Origin: Siphonodentalium dalli
Taxonomy: Eukaryota; Mollusca; Scaphopoda; Gadilida; Siphonodentaliidae
Length of the DNA: 64,000 nt
Assembly (NCBI GenBank): GCA_032622095.1
Contig: CP136061.1
Coordinates: 231,196,944-231,260,943 of the forward strand
Reading direction: 5' to 3'
Shown: in pieces, positions 45,601 through 58,600 of the stretch
How positions within the stretch are numbered: the stretch's first letter is position 1
Layout of the letters: each line of letters opens with the position of its first letter
The notes under the pieces: model-generated
What the model was told of the DNA's origin: nothing
Database searches by the model: none
What the model saw: the letters and a program-made list of their open reading frames with translations, nothing else
Position numbers and translations under genes: made by a program

Positions 45601-48600
45601 CAGCTAAATTTCCCTCTTATCATTTGACAGGTAATTTCCCTCATCATTTGATAGCTAATTTCTCTCTTATCATTTGACAGGTAATTTTGTTGCCATTGGC
45701 AGCATGGAACCAGTAATTGATATTTGGGATCTTGATGTTGTTGATTCATTAGAACCTGTTGCTTCACTGGGGTCAAACGTCAAGAAGAAGAAAAAGAAGA
45801 AGGTATTTTCAAATCATTCATTGATCACCCAACTCATATCTATGGATTTTCTTGAGAATAATTTACAATGTTGCAGTTCTTCCTTCTCCTTGAAATGGAG
45901 ATGTTATTTTGAGAAACATTATTTAATTTAATTTAAGTTTGACACACATGAACTTAGACAACATCGAAAATTGTATATTGACTTCTTTCAAAGCAGATGT
46001 AGTCAACACACTCGAAAGACATAACGATGGACAACAATCTTAATCTTTTGGGAACATTTACAAAGAGTTCAAAATTCAAACAATCTGACATTGGGAATGC
46101 CTACCATAAATATCTAGTAAAATATCTTACTTAAATGAGGATTAGAGCCCACCGACTTGCCATTGAGAAAGTTCAGTCCAAACATCCGAAACATGATGTC
46201 GACAAATGAGTCTGTTTCTTGTATGACCCACTTGAAGATGAAGAAAACTTTTTACTATTTTGTAAAATAAATAAGAATCTGAGAACTAACTAAATGGCAA
46301 ATCACAGTACTCAGTCAAGTCTGGAAATAGTGTGTCTGACATTTGCAATGAGATCTCCAGAGGGTGAATTTAGTTATGCTACCACGCACCGCAGGCTAGC
46401 ATCACCAAATTCACACACTGGGGACCTCATTCTGGATACCACCCCTCATCTTCTGGGAAGTATCTATAGTCTCAAATTAATCTTGTTTTAGTTACTATAT
46501 CCCTTGCGTTCAGTTTCTAAATCCCCTAATTTGCAGAAGATGAAATGCATAATCTAGGTGACTAATGGGTGAACATCACTAACTTCAACTGGGGAAATTC
46601 AATCTGATCCTAGGTCTCCCATAGCAGTTGATTCCTAAGCATAATGATGTTCCCAGAGATGAATTTGGTGATGTTAGCCCGCCTTTCGGAATAGCGTCAC
46701 TAAATTCACCATCTGGGGACCTCATTCTGCAAATATCAGACACACTTTATCAAGGCTTGTAGTTAATACATGTGGATATTAATCACCTCTCTAAAAATGC
46801 TCCAGAATTTACAAAAATAATGAAAAGGATGCTTAACCCTTTACCCAACAAACCGGCCAAAACCGGCCAAATAAAGCTTCAACAGCCTAAAATATCTTCG
46901 GTCTGTCTCAATAGAACCATACAAATATGGATATCATTGGAACCGGCATCTTGACCACATTGTGATAGTTACAGTTATGCCCTGTGCAAATGCATTCTCT
47001 TATATATGCGAGTCGACCATAGGTCGCCTCGCATATATAAGAGAATGCATTGGCCTAAAAAAATTCTTTTTTTACCATTTTTTCTTACATTCTTTAACAA
47101 TTTTATAATTTTTAATGTGTTAAGCCAATGCATTCTCTTATATATGCGAGGCGACCTATGGTCGACTCGCTTATATAAGAGAATGCATTGGCACAGGGCC
47201 GTTCTGTTGGGTAAAGGGTTACCGTAAATTTCGGTGTATAAGTCGCGTGCGTGTATAAGACGCACCCCCACTATTCAACCCCAAATCCTGCCTTTTGTGA
47301 AATACCTTTGTATAAGACGCACCCATTTTTAGATGCTGGAATTTCAGAAAACTTCCGTGCATGGTAAGTATTGTACTGGTAAGTATTGAGAGCAAGTATT
47401 CACACATCACATTTGGGAGGAGAAGAAATGGAGAAAAGAAAGTTATTTACGTTAGAATGATTTATTTAAACACACAGTATAACATAACAATTCATAGCAC
47501 AGCACAATTTATCAAAACGAACGACATTTGCAATAGACAAACAATAAAAATATGGAATGGGAACTGAATGATTTAATACACGGAATGCACAAAACGGACA
47601 TTTCAACAACAATAACATTCATTCACTTTCGTCATCACTTTCCTCGTTATCAAACAATTTAAACCACTCAGCATCTGACAAAGCATCATCATACACTTCT
47701 ACATACGAACTTTCTATAAACACATCATCCTCACATTCATCCTCACATTCATCTACAACTTTCGCGCTTTCACCTTTCTCACAAACAACATCGCTGAATA
47801 GCACATCGTCCTCGGTGCCATCCATGGCATTCGAAATACAACATTTCTTGAAAGAGTTTATGACCATCTTGGGGTCGATCTTTTCCCACGCGTTGACGAC
47901 CCATTGTGCGACAAGGGGGAGTGACGGGCGCTTCAGATTCCCTCCTTTGGTGAACACCATCTGGGTTGGATCACACATCCACTCACACCATTGCTCCCTG
48001 ATGCTGGCTTTGAATGGTTTATTCAGGCAGACATCGAGCGGTTGAAGAATGCTGGTCATGCCGCCGGGGATGACGGCCATGTCGACGTTGGAATTTTTTA
48101 ATTTTGAGCGAACGCCGTCTGTTTTATGTCCGCTAAAGCTGTCCAGAACTAACAATGATCTTTTTTGGCGTAGACCACCGTTTCGTTTATTGTAACAGGA
48201 TTCAACCCATTCCTGCATGCCGGCATCGTCCATCCACCCCTTATTCTGAACTCGGATATTTACACCTGGGGGGAACTTTTCTTTCGGAATCGTCTTCCTT
48301 TTGAAGATCAGAGTCGGTTTCAGCTTTGAACCATCAGCCATGCAGGCAAGGACGACGGTGAAATGAGATCGCTCGTGGCCGGTCGTCTTAATCTGAATTG
48401 TCTTCTCCCCAAGCTTGTTGACGGTGCGTTCTGGTGGCATGTCGAAAAACATCGGCACCTCATCCATGTTGCCGATTTGATCGAGGGAGTAATCGTATCT
48501 TTTTCGTTGCTTGATTACGAAGCGTTGAAATTCGAATAGCCGGTCCTCGTAATCTTTTGGCATTTTCTGTGAAATCCTGGTTTTGGCGCGTAGTGAAAGT

Positions 48601-51600
48601 TTATTTCGTTTCATAAATCGCGTCACCCAACTGTTGTGGCCCTTGAAGTCGGGTATGTCCATCTCCTTGGCTAATATGATCGCTTGGATCCGAATTGAAT
48701 TTCTGCTTACAGCCAGCAAAGATGAGCGCCTTTCTTCAATCCACCGGAAAACTCGCTGCTCAAGTTCAGGCCACATCGCACTCTTACCACGGTTAGCTCG
48801 CTTGTCTCGACGCATTTCGGATAAAACGTCCTTCGATCGCCTCCAATCTCTCACCAATTTCTCACTGACACCATACTGTCTTTCGGCAGCACGGTTACCG
48901 TTAAGTTCTGCAAACTTAACCACTTCCAACTTAAATCTGGTTTCGTAACTCTGACGTTTGCGCTTAATCCCACGTTTATCCATAATGATCGAAGTATGTG
49001 AATATATATAGAAATTTACGGTATGAGGAAAGACACAAAATATCCTATCATTTATAGGAATATAAAATTGAGACTCGGCTTACTGTTGTTTTAGGATAAT
49101 GGCCTCGTTAATTTAGGTGTCGCCTAATTGTCGCGGATCATGAATGCAAACGCTTTGGGCTAATAGTGATGCAATGCACTCCTCAGTATTAAGTGTCAAA
49201 TATACTCAATGTGGGGATTAAATGTTTGCACCCAGAGCGTACAGCATAAAATAATGTTTATGTAATATCAATTTAACAGGAGTTCGCGGCTAATTCGCAC
49301 TGAAGCCTCGTTAAAATATTTGGAGTCAGCTGGGTTTTATTATTCTCATTCTATTCCTTCCCGGGCTTTAAATAAACATTCCGATGTGACGTAATATGGT
49401 AGCAGTTTAGAGCCACGTGCACTGGCAGCTTCCAAACAGTTTACTATGTCGCAATTAACACTGCAGACATCAAAGCGATGACACCGCCGTCATTGAATGT
49501 GGGTCAATTTTGCACGTGTCCACTGAGAATTGTTACACAGTAAGGTCAAGGACGCCAACTGTTTGTGAATTTGCTGCTGTTTGCTAATATTTCTTTCCGG
49601 GATTTTGGGAATAAAAGTTAATAATAATGAAGAGTAAGATAACTGTTTTCAATATTTTAATTCAATGAATATTATCCGTCTTTATGGAGCGTTTTGTGGC
49701 TGAATCTCCGCCGATATTTACTGTGAATATCTCCTTGTCTCCCGACACTTGTGTACTTACCGCTCGTGGCTCAAACTCTCCGAAAATGAGTCAAGATTTC
49801 ACCCCGATTTTGAGTTACCGTTGTATAAGGCGCACCAATATTCTGGGCTATATATTCAGGTCAAAAAGATGCGACTTATACACCGAAATTTACGGTAATC
49901 CATACACAATCCGTGAGACTGGACTGATATGTGAATTCTTATATTCTATGTTTAAGACAGGCACCATTGTATTGTGTTTAATTACAAATAAATCACCATC
50001 ATCACTATGATACAACCAAGTCAAATCAATTTGTATTTAGTGTCCCGATGACATATTTATATTGCTTTCTATTTAATGATGAAATTGGAGAAAAACCTGT
50101 CAGAACCTGTTGTACTTAAGGTTCTATTTGAGGTTCTAAAAAATGTTTTTACCTTTGCTTTTACATGAGTATTACCTAATTGAATTCATCAAGACTGAAC
50201 CTATTAACTTCTGCTTTTAGAAAGTCAGCGGTCATGGCCACACAGATGCAGTTCTAGATCTCTCCTGGAATAAACATGTTCGGTAAGTTTACTTATCATC
50301 AATTTCAAGCCTACAAATAGTGTGTCTGTCATTCTGCTTAGGCCTCATCTTCTGGGAAGTATCTACAGTCTCAAATTAACATTGTTTTTAGTTACTTTTT
50401 CCCTTGTGGCAGTTTCTGTATCCCCTAATTTGCAGAAGATAAAATGCATAATCGAGGTGACTAATGGGTGAACATCACTTCAACTTCAACTGGGGAACTT
50501 CAGTCTGATCCTAGGTCTCTCATAGCAGTTGACGCCTAAGCAGAATGAGGTTCCCAGAAGGTGAATTTGCTGATTCTAGCCCGTCATGTGGGTAACATCA
50601 CTAAATTCACCCTCGAAGAACCTCATTCTGAATGCTTCATGTTAATAGAAAAGAAATTCATGTCCAGTTACATACTCCTGATTGGGTCAAATTCTATCCC
50701 CCTTAATACGAACTACAATATTGGTAAAGCAACACAAACTTTTATAACCAGGAGTGGTAGGTTTTAGTTGTTATTATGTATGAATTCTTATACTAATTCG
50801 AAATTGTATCCACAAATGATTACTTTGATAAGGCCACTGTTTTTTTATTAGTTTGTTTGCGGATCCGGCGAGTCATTTTTTTTCGGTTTTTAGAAAAAAA
50901 TAAAATTTTGTTCCGAACTTTTTTTATTGCTGGCAACGTGTTTTTTCCGCACTAAAATTTTAATTTTATTAAAAAAATGAAAAAAGATCGCTTTGTGTAC
51001 CGTACGGATTAATTTTGGCGACGTTTCGCATCCGTGTTTTCTGCATCACTTCCGCTACTAGGTAAACTAGAGTGACTTCGAGATCGGTCGCAGCTTCGGT
51101 CACAGCTTATATCGGATATAAGTCTGCGCATGTCCATATCCGAGGAATCTCGAACGACTATGACCGCGGCTGCAGCCGGAACGAATGCCACTTTCAGTAT
51201 CCCATACAAACAACATGAATTTCCTGTAATTTAATCATCGAATTGGAGGGTCTGGTCATAAACTATATTGGGTTATCTGTTGATTAGACCCTGTGCTGTT
51301 TATTTTATACTTTAAGAGCCTCAATAAACATTATTTTATAGAGGCCTAGGCATATCGACGTACAGATCGATGGCCAATGTGTATTAAAAAACATCGAATT
51401 TACCATAAACTCCACCTTTCCAAAAAAAGTTTCATAAAATTAGATACTTGTTTTAGTAAAACAACCAAATGAACCCAAAGAAAAAAATCTACATGTATCA
51501 ACTACATGTACACATTCACATTTTTAATTCATTCAATCATTTTCCGCCTGTTTTATTTATTCAGTCGGCTATTTTGGATTTGATCGATAGTACGGGAACT

Positions 51601-52599
51601 CGCAACCTGGATTTGGTGGAAACGTGACGTCACATATCCTGGTCATGGTAACTTCGAGGTCACAAATCCGGCTGTGACTAGCTGCGACCGATATCTAGTC
51701 ACTCCTAGTAACAACGCTAGGCTACTTTCGTTTTTTCAAAATGGGGAAACCAGTTGTTATTTCGGAAAACAAGACCATAAGAAAACAGCTGAAATGTGTT
51801 TATCCCGAAATATCAGTTCGAGAGCTGTTCTCGTTTGTCGAGGACGATGCATTGATTCATCGTGACTACTTTGGTGGTCTTACCGAACAATTTACCAAGG
51901 GGGTCACCGAAATCGAGGAGCCCGACGTTCCGGTGTCGGCCCTCAGTTCATATGGATACTATACAACTGTTGAGTTGACGATTTTATTTGACAGTATATT
52001 TTACATGACTTCTCCTGTATTCAAAGTATATTTTACATGACTTCTCCTGTATTCATACACATTTTATATAATATTATGCCACATAGATGTAATATAAATT
52101 CACATATATATTACACCTCTGTGGCACTATATTATATTAAATTCATATACCGGTAGGATGTAAAATGTATATACTGTATAATGTCAAATAAAATCAACGT
52201 CTAGTTTTGTGTTTTTGTTTTCGTTATGTTATTATTAAAGAGTATTAAAAGTGATTACAAACCTATATCAACCTTGTTTTTCTAGTCAGATCAAGTATCT
52301 GGCTGTATATTGAGATGCCAGTAATAGATGTAAGATAATAGATATGATACAAAGTTATTTTCTGACCATTTTCCTTTTATTTGAAAATTTGAGTGTTTTC
52401 CATCTTCTTTTTTTTCCGACTGACCGACCCAACTTTTCCAGAAACAATTCTGCAAACCAACTAATAAAAAAACAGTGGCCTAACCATCTAGCATTCAGTC
52501 ATGTTTGATTCAGTGAATTTCCATCAGTCATCAGTAATTCCTAATAATTTAAAAAGGAAAAGAACATTAGATTTAACAGTGAAAAAGATGCTTTAAATA

Positions 52600-52637
<38 letters not shown>

Positions 52638-55600
52638 CTCTTTTTTTTAACCTCAGCAGGTTCATCAATATTAAATTCATCATTATCATGTTAATTCATA
52701 TCATGTTAATTCATATCATGTTCTCTTCAACTTGGCCACTTGCCCTCCGCTTTTCTTATATACTCGCTGTCTTTTTCTTTTCTGAGGAGATAACTCAACA
52801 TAAGCGATGACTCGCTTGTTGTTAGATCCTCTTCACCCTCATCTATTCTAAATCATGTCATAAACATTTGTAAAAAATATTATATACGTTCTTTGAGGGT
52901 AGAAATAAATATTGTTTAAACTAACATCACCAACTTCATGGGGAACTTAAATCTGATACTATGTCTCCCATAGCAGTTGAGGCCTCAGCATAATGAGAAT
53001 TTACACTCTGGGGACCTCATTCTGCAAATGACAGACACAATATTTCAAGTCTTGTAGAAATTTCCAATTTTAAGTCTCTATTTGGCAAAAATTTACCAAT
53101 GGAAAAGGCCCAGGACCCTTTAAAAAACATGTTAGAAATATCCCTGTCTTTTGGTCTAATTGTGTTCTTTTATACTATCAGGTCTGGTTTAGCAAGTGCA
53201 TCAGCTGACTTCACAGTGGGGTTATGGGATTTATCAGAACTTAAGCTAGTAACATCACTAACTCAACATAAAGAGAAGGTAAGCTCATTATATACACCAT
53301 GTTTTAAAAATGAGGTCTGTCCATCCATCTTTCGTTTCATATTTAGTTTCCTGATGATAACTTTGGTATATAATGTTTTTGGTCTGGCTGTCCATCCATT
53401 TGTTGGTTCAATTTTTGTCCCCCCGAAAAAAAATATTTGGGGGACTATTAAATTAGCCGGTGTCCGTCCGTCCGGAAATGGTTTCCGGATGATAACTTTA
53501 GTTTCGGTTATTAGATCAAAAGCAAATTTCATAGGTGAGTTTATCAGACCAAAATACAGGTCAAGTTCGAATATGGGTTTGCTCCGCCCATATTTGCGAG
53601 AGTTATGGCCCTTTTTTACTTAGAATCTTGTAATTTTCTGGTTTCCGGATGATAACTTCAGTTTGTGTTATCATATCTGAACCAAATTTGGTATGTGGTA
53701 TATCAGCCCTATGTACAGGTCATGTTCGAATATGGGTATGCTCCGCCAATTTTTGCGAGAGTTGTGCCCCTTTTTCGACATGTTTTACTTTGAAAATTTC
53801 TCACTTTTTTCGGTTTCCGGATGATATCTCAAGTTTGAATCCTTTAATTGCAAATACCGTTTTTATGCGGATCAGTCATATCAAGATACAGGTCAAGTTC
53901 GAATTTGATTTTGATCCGATGATTTTTCTCAGAGTTATGGGCTTTTCGACTTAGAAAATTCAACTTTTCTTGTAATTTTCTTCATTTTTTGCCAATTTGA
54001 GGTTATATTTTGACTTTAAGAGTTTTTTTAAGATTTGGTTATTTGTATGCATGTCAGTAATGAGACAATGCACAAGTGTCTTATCCATATAGTATACTTC
54101 TACAAAGCCTCCGCTCCAATGAAGCCACCGGTCTTTTATTTATTTTCTGATGATAACTTTAGTTATACTGAACTTAAGGCCACACAAAGTCAATTTCCCC
54201 ATTTCTCAGACCCACATTGCATGATCCCACATCCCCGCACATGCAACAGTTTTATTTACCTTCAATTTGTCAGGGAAATTTTTAATCAATACAAAATAGT
54301 TATGGTACCTTTTTATACAAATACCCACAGAATTGAATTGAACAGATCCTTTTACTAGTTCAGATTTCCGATTCATTGCTGTAATTGGTAACTCTGTTCA
54401 AAATATTTTTAAAAGGTGATGCATTTCAACTGCAATCTCAGTAAAATATGCATCCGTCGAGTTGATTGGGCAAATTTTTATGAAACAAATCACTTGGAAT
54501 ATATCAATTATCTTTTTACAGACGTCTGTTCAGGAAATAATGACCAACTAAAATTGAACCAGGAGGTAGTTAATGCGGTTGTGGAATGCTTAGTGTGTGC
54601 CCCAAAAATTAAATTTTAAATATAGCCGTGCTTGCTCGCAAGGGGTGGTCTTAACAAAATTACAGATACACAGTCAGGCTATTTTGTTAATTCTGGCCAC
54701 TTCGGGGATCCACCACCTTAGTTTTCTACTGTTTTTAGCTCAACTTGACGAAGTCAAACACAAGGAACACGTATATTTACAGTGAATATTTACATTTTTA
54801 TTTTCATCCCTTTTTGTTCACCTCTCTCATTGGTTTGATATTGTTCTGAGATTGACAAATCACGGAATGGTTTGTCAAATGAAATTTCGAATTGCAATAC
54901 AGATTTGAATCTTTGTCAAACAGAGCATATCTTGTGGTGAGAAATAATAACAAATGCTGATTTTTTTGTCATTTTATTTTTGTAGGTGCAGTGTGTTAGC
55001 TGGCACCCGTTTGAGGCGCAGTCACTGCTATCTGGCTCCTTTGATAAGTGAGTTATCTGTACCATCCATTCTTTTCAATCTGGTGTTGCTATATTTTCTG
55101 GAATATTCACCATACTTTTTAATTCGCTGTTTGTGTCCATCTGTTCGCTTTTGGGTTTCCGCATGATAACTTTAGATAGTCTCAACTGAATGAAATGAAA
55201 TTATGGTACTAGAATGTCGGTTTATTAGCACAAAATACAGGTACCGTAAATTTCGGTGTATAAGTCGCGTGCGTGTATAAGACGCACCCCCACTATTCAA
55301 CCCCAAATCCTGCCTTTTGTGAAATACCTTTGTATAAGACGCACCCATTTTTAGATGCTGGAATTTCAGAAAACTTCCGTGCATGGTAAGTATTGTACTG
55401 GTAAGTATTGAGAGCAAGTATTCACACATCACATTTGGGAGGAGAAGAAATGGAGAAAAGAAAGTTATTTACGTTAGAATGATTTATTTAAACACACAGT
55501 ATAACATAACAATTCATAGCACAGCACAATTTATCAAAACGAACGACATTTGCAATAGACAAACAATAAAAATATGGAATGGGAACTGAATGATTTAATA

Positions 55601-58600
55601 CACGGAATGCACAAAACGGACATTTCAACAACAATAACATTCATTCACTTTCGTCATCACTTTCCTCGTTATCAAACAATTTAAACCACTCAGCATCTGA
55701 CAAAGCATCATCATACACTTCTACATACGAACTTTCTATAAACACATCATCCTCACATTCATCCTCACATTCATCTACAACTTTCGCGCTTTCACCTTTC
55801 TCACAAACAACATCGCTGAATAGCACATCGTCCTCGGTGCCATCCATGGCATTCGAAATACAACATTTCTTGAAAGAGTTTATGACCATCTTGGGGTCGA
55901 TCTTTTCCCACGCGTTGACGACCCATTGTGCGACAAGGGGGAGTGACGGGCGCTTCAGATTCCCTCCTTTGGTGAACACCATCTGGGTTGGATCACACAT
56001 CCACTCACACCATTGCTCCCTGATGCTGGCTTTGAATGGTTTATTCAGGCAGACATCGAGCGGTTGAAGAATGCTGGTCATGCCGCCGGGGATGACGGCC
56101 ATGTCGACGTTGGAATTTTTTAATTTTGAGCGAACGCCGTCTGTTTTATGTCCGCTAAAGCTGTCCAGAACTAACAATGATCTTTTTTGGCGTAGACCAC
56201 CGTTTCGTTTATTGTAACAGGATTCAACCCATTCCTGCATGCCGGCATCGTCCATCCACCCCTTATTCTGAACTCGGATATTTACACCTGGGGGGAACTT
56301 TTCTTTCGGAATCGTCTTCCTTTTGAAGATCAGAGTCGGTTTCAGCTTTGAACCATCAGCCATGCAGGCAAGGACGACGGTGAAATGAGATCGCTCGTGG
56401 CCGGTCGTCTTAATCTGAATTGTCTTCTCCCCAAGCTTGTTGACGGTGCGTTCTGGTGGCATGTCGAAAAACATCGGCACCTCATCCATGTTGCCGATTT
56501 GATCGAGGGAGTAATCGTATCTTTTTCGTTGCTTGATTACGAAGCGTTGAAATTCGAATAGCCGGTCCTCGTAATCTTTTGGCATTTTCTGTGAAATCCT
56601 GGTTTTGGCGCGTAGTGAAAGTTTATTTCGTTTCATAAATCGCGTCACCCAACTGTTGTGGCCCTTGAAGTCGGGTATGTCCATCTCCTTGGCTAATATG
56701 ATCGCTTGGATCCGAATTGAATTTCTGCTTACAGCCAGCAAAGATGAGCGCCTTTCTTCAATCCACCGGAAAACTCGCTGCTCAAGTTCAGGCCACATCG
56801 CACTCTTACCACGGTTAGCTCGCTTGTCTCGACGCATTTCGAATAAAACGTCCTTCGATCGCCTCCAATCTCTCACCAATTTCTCACTGACACCATACTG
56901 TCTTTCGGCAGCACGGTTACCGTTAAGTTCTGCAAACTTAACCACTTCCAACTTAAATCTGGTTTCGTAACTCTGACGTTTGCGCTTAATCCCACGTTTA
57001 TCCATAATGATCGAAGTATGTGAATATATATAGAAATTTACGGTATGAGGAAAGACACAAAATATCCTATCATTTATAGGAATATAAAATTGAGACTCGG
57101 CTTACTGTTGTTTTAGGATAATGGCCTCGTTAATTTAGGTGTCGCCTAATTGTCGCGGATCATGAATGCAAACGCTTTGGGCTAATAGTGATGCAATGCA
57201 CTCCTCAGTATTAAGTGTCAAATATACTCAATGTGGGGATTAAATGTTTGCACCCAGAGCGTACAGCATAAAATAATGTTTATGTAATATCAATTTAACA
57301 GGAGTTCGCGGCTAATTCGCACTGAAGCCTCGTTAAAATATTTGGAGTCAGCTGGGTTTTATTATTCTCATTCTATTCCTTCCCGGGCTTTAAATAAACA
57401 TTCCGATGTGACGTAATATGGTAGCAGTTTAGAGCCACGTGCACTGGCAGCTTCCAAACAGTTTACTATGTCGCAATTAACACTGCAGACATCAAAGCGA
57501 TGACACCGCCGTCATTGAATGTGGGTCAATTTTGCACGTGTCCACTGAGAATTGTTACACAGTAAGGTCAAGGACGCCAACTGTTTGTGAATTTGCTGCT
57601 GTTTGCTAATATTTCTTTCCGGGATTTTGGGAATAAAAGTTAATAATAATGAAGAGTAAGATAACTGTTTTCAATATTTTAATTCAATGAATATTATCCG
57701 TCTTTATGGAGCGTTTTGTGGCTGAATCTCCGCCGATATTTACTGTGAATATCTCCTTGTCTCCCGACACTTGTGTACTTACCGCTCGTGGCTCAAACTC
57801 TCCGAAAATGAGTCAAGATTTCACCCCGATTTTGAGTTACCGTTGTATAAGGCGCACCAATATTCTGGGCTATATATTCAGGTCAAAAAGATGCGACTTA
57901 TACACCGAAATTTACGGTAGATTTCGAATTTGCATTCTGCCTGCCAATTTTCATCACTGTTTACACTAATTTTCACCACTAGAGTTATGGCCCTTTGTTG
58001 AAATTACCACTGGCCTATTTTCCATGCCCAAGCGATGCTCTTGTTAATTTATAGATCTTGGTAACTTGGTGGTCTTTAAAAAGATTGTTATTCTTTGGTT
58101 CTCCAATATTGGTTAAATTTACAAGACAAGATATGATGATTTTTAGCCTCAACTTTACAACATAAAGTTTGAGCTATTGCCATGGGTTGGCGTCCGTTGT
58201 CTGTGCATGCGTCCATCCATCCATCCGTTTGTTCGGCACGCCCTACAGGCTGCATCCATCATCTGATCTTCAACAAACTTCATATGTAGCTTCACGGTGA
58301 CCTATAGATGGGAATTTCTATGAAAAACATTGGATTTTACTCTTTGCATGACTAAATCCTTTGGCACACCCTACAGACCACATCCCTCATCCGATCATCA
58401 CCAAACTTAATATGGATCTTCGGGGTGACCTATAGATGGGAGCCTCCTATTTTGACCGAAATTTGTAGAAAAACAGCAGCCATCTTGGAATTTACTCTTT
58501 GTATGACTAAATCATTTGGCACACCCTATAGACCACATCTCTCATCCGATCGACACCAAACTTCATATGGATCTTCGGGGTGATCTCTAGTTAGGAGCCT

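Noticed and set aside
47006-47271. Opposed frames [11 protein letters not shown]... on both strands
   Set aside because: Translations of the palindromic arms of the TTAA-flanked MITE.
47815-48948. Plus-strand frames opposite the pogo transposase (also 55837-56970)
   Set aside because: Shadows of the intact transposase frame.
49684-50010. Plus-strand frame at the pogo end (also 57706-57969)
   Set aside because: Identical in both copies only because the transposons are identical; it runs through the TIR into unrelated flanks and has no domain.
53099-53623. 174-codon frame covering PWP1 exon 9
   Set aside because: Reads through both splice sites of exon 9 into intron repeats; only 53182-53278 is coding.
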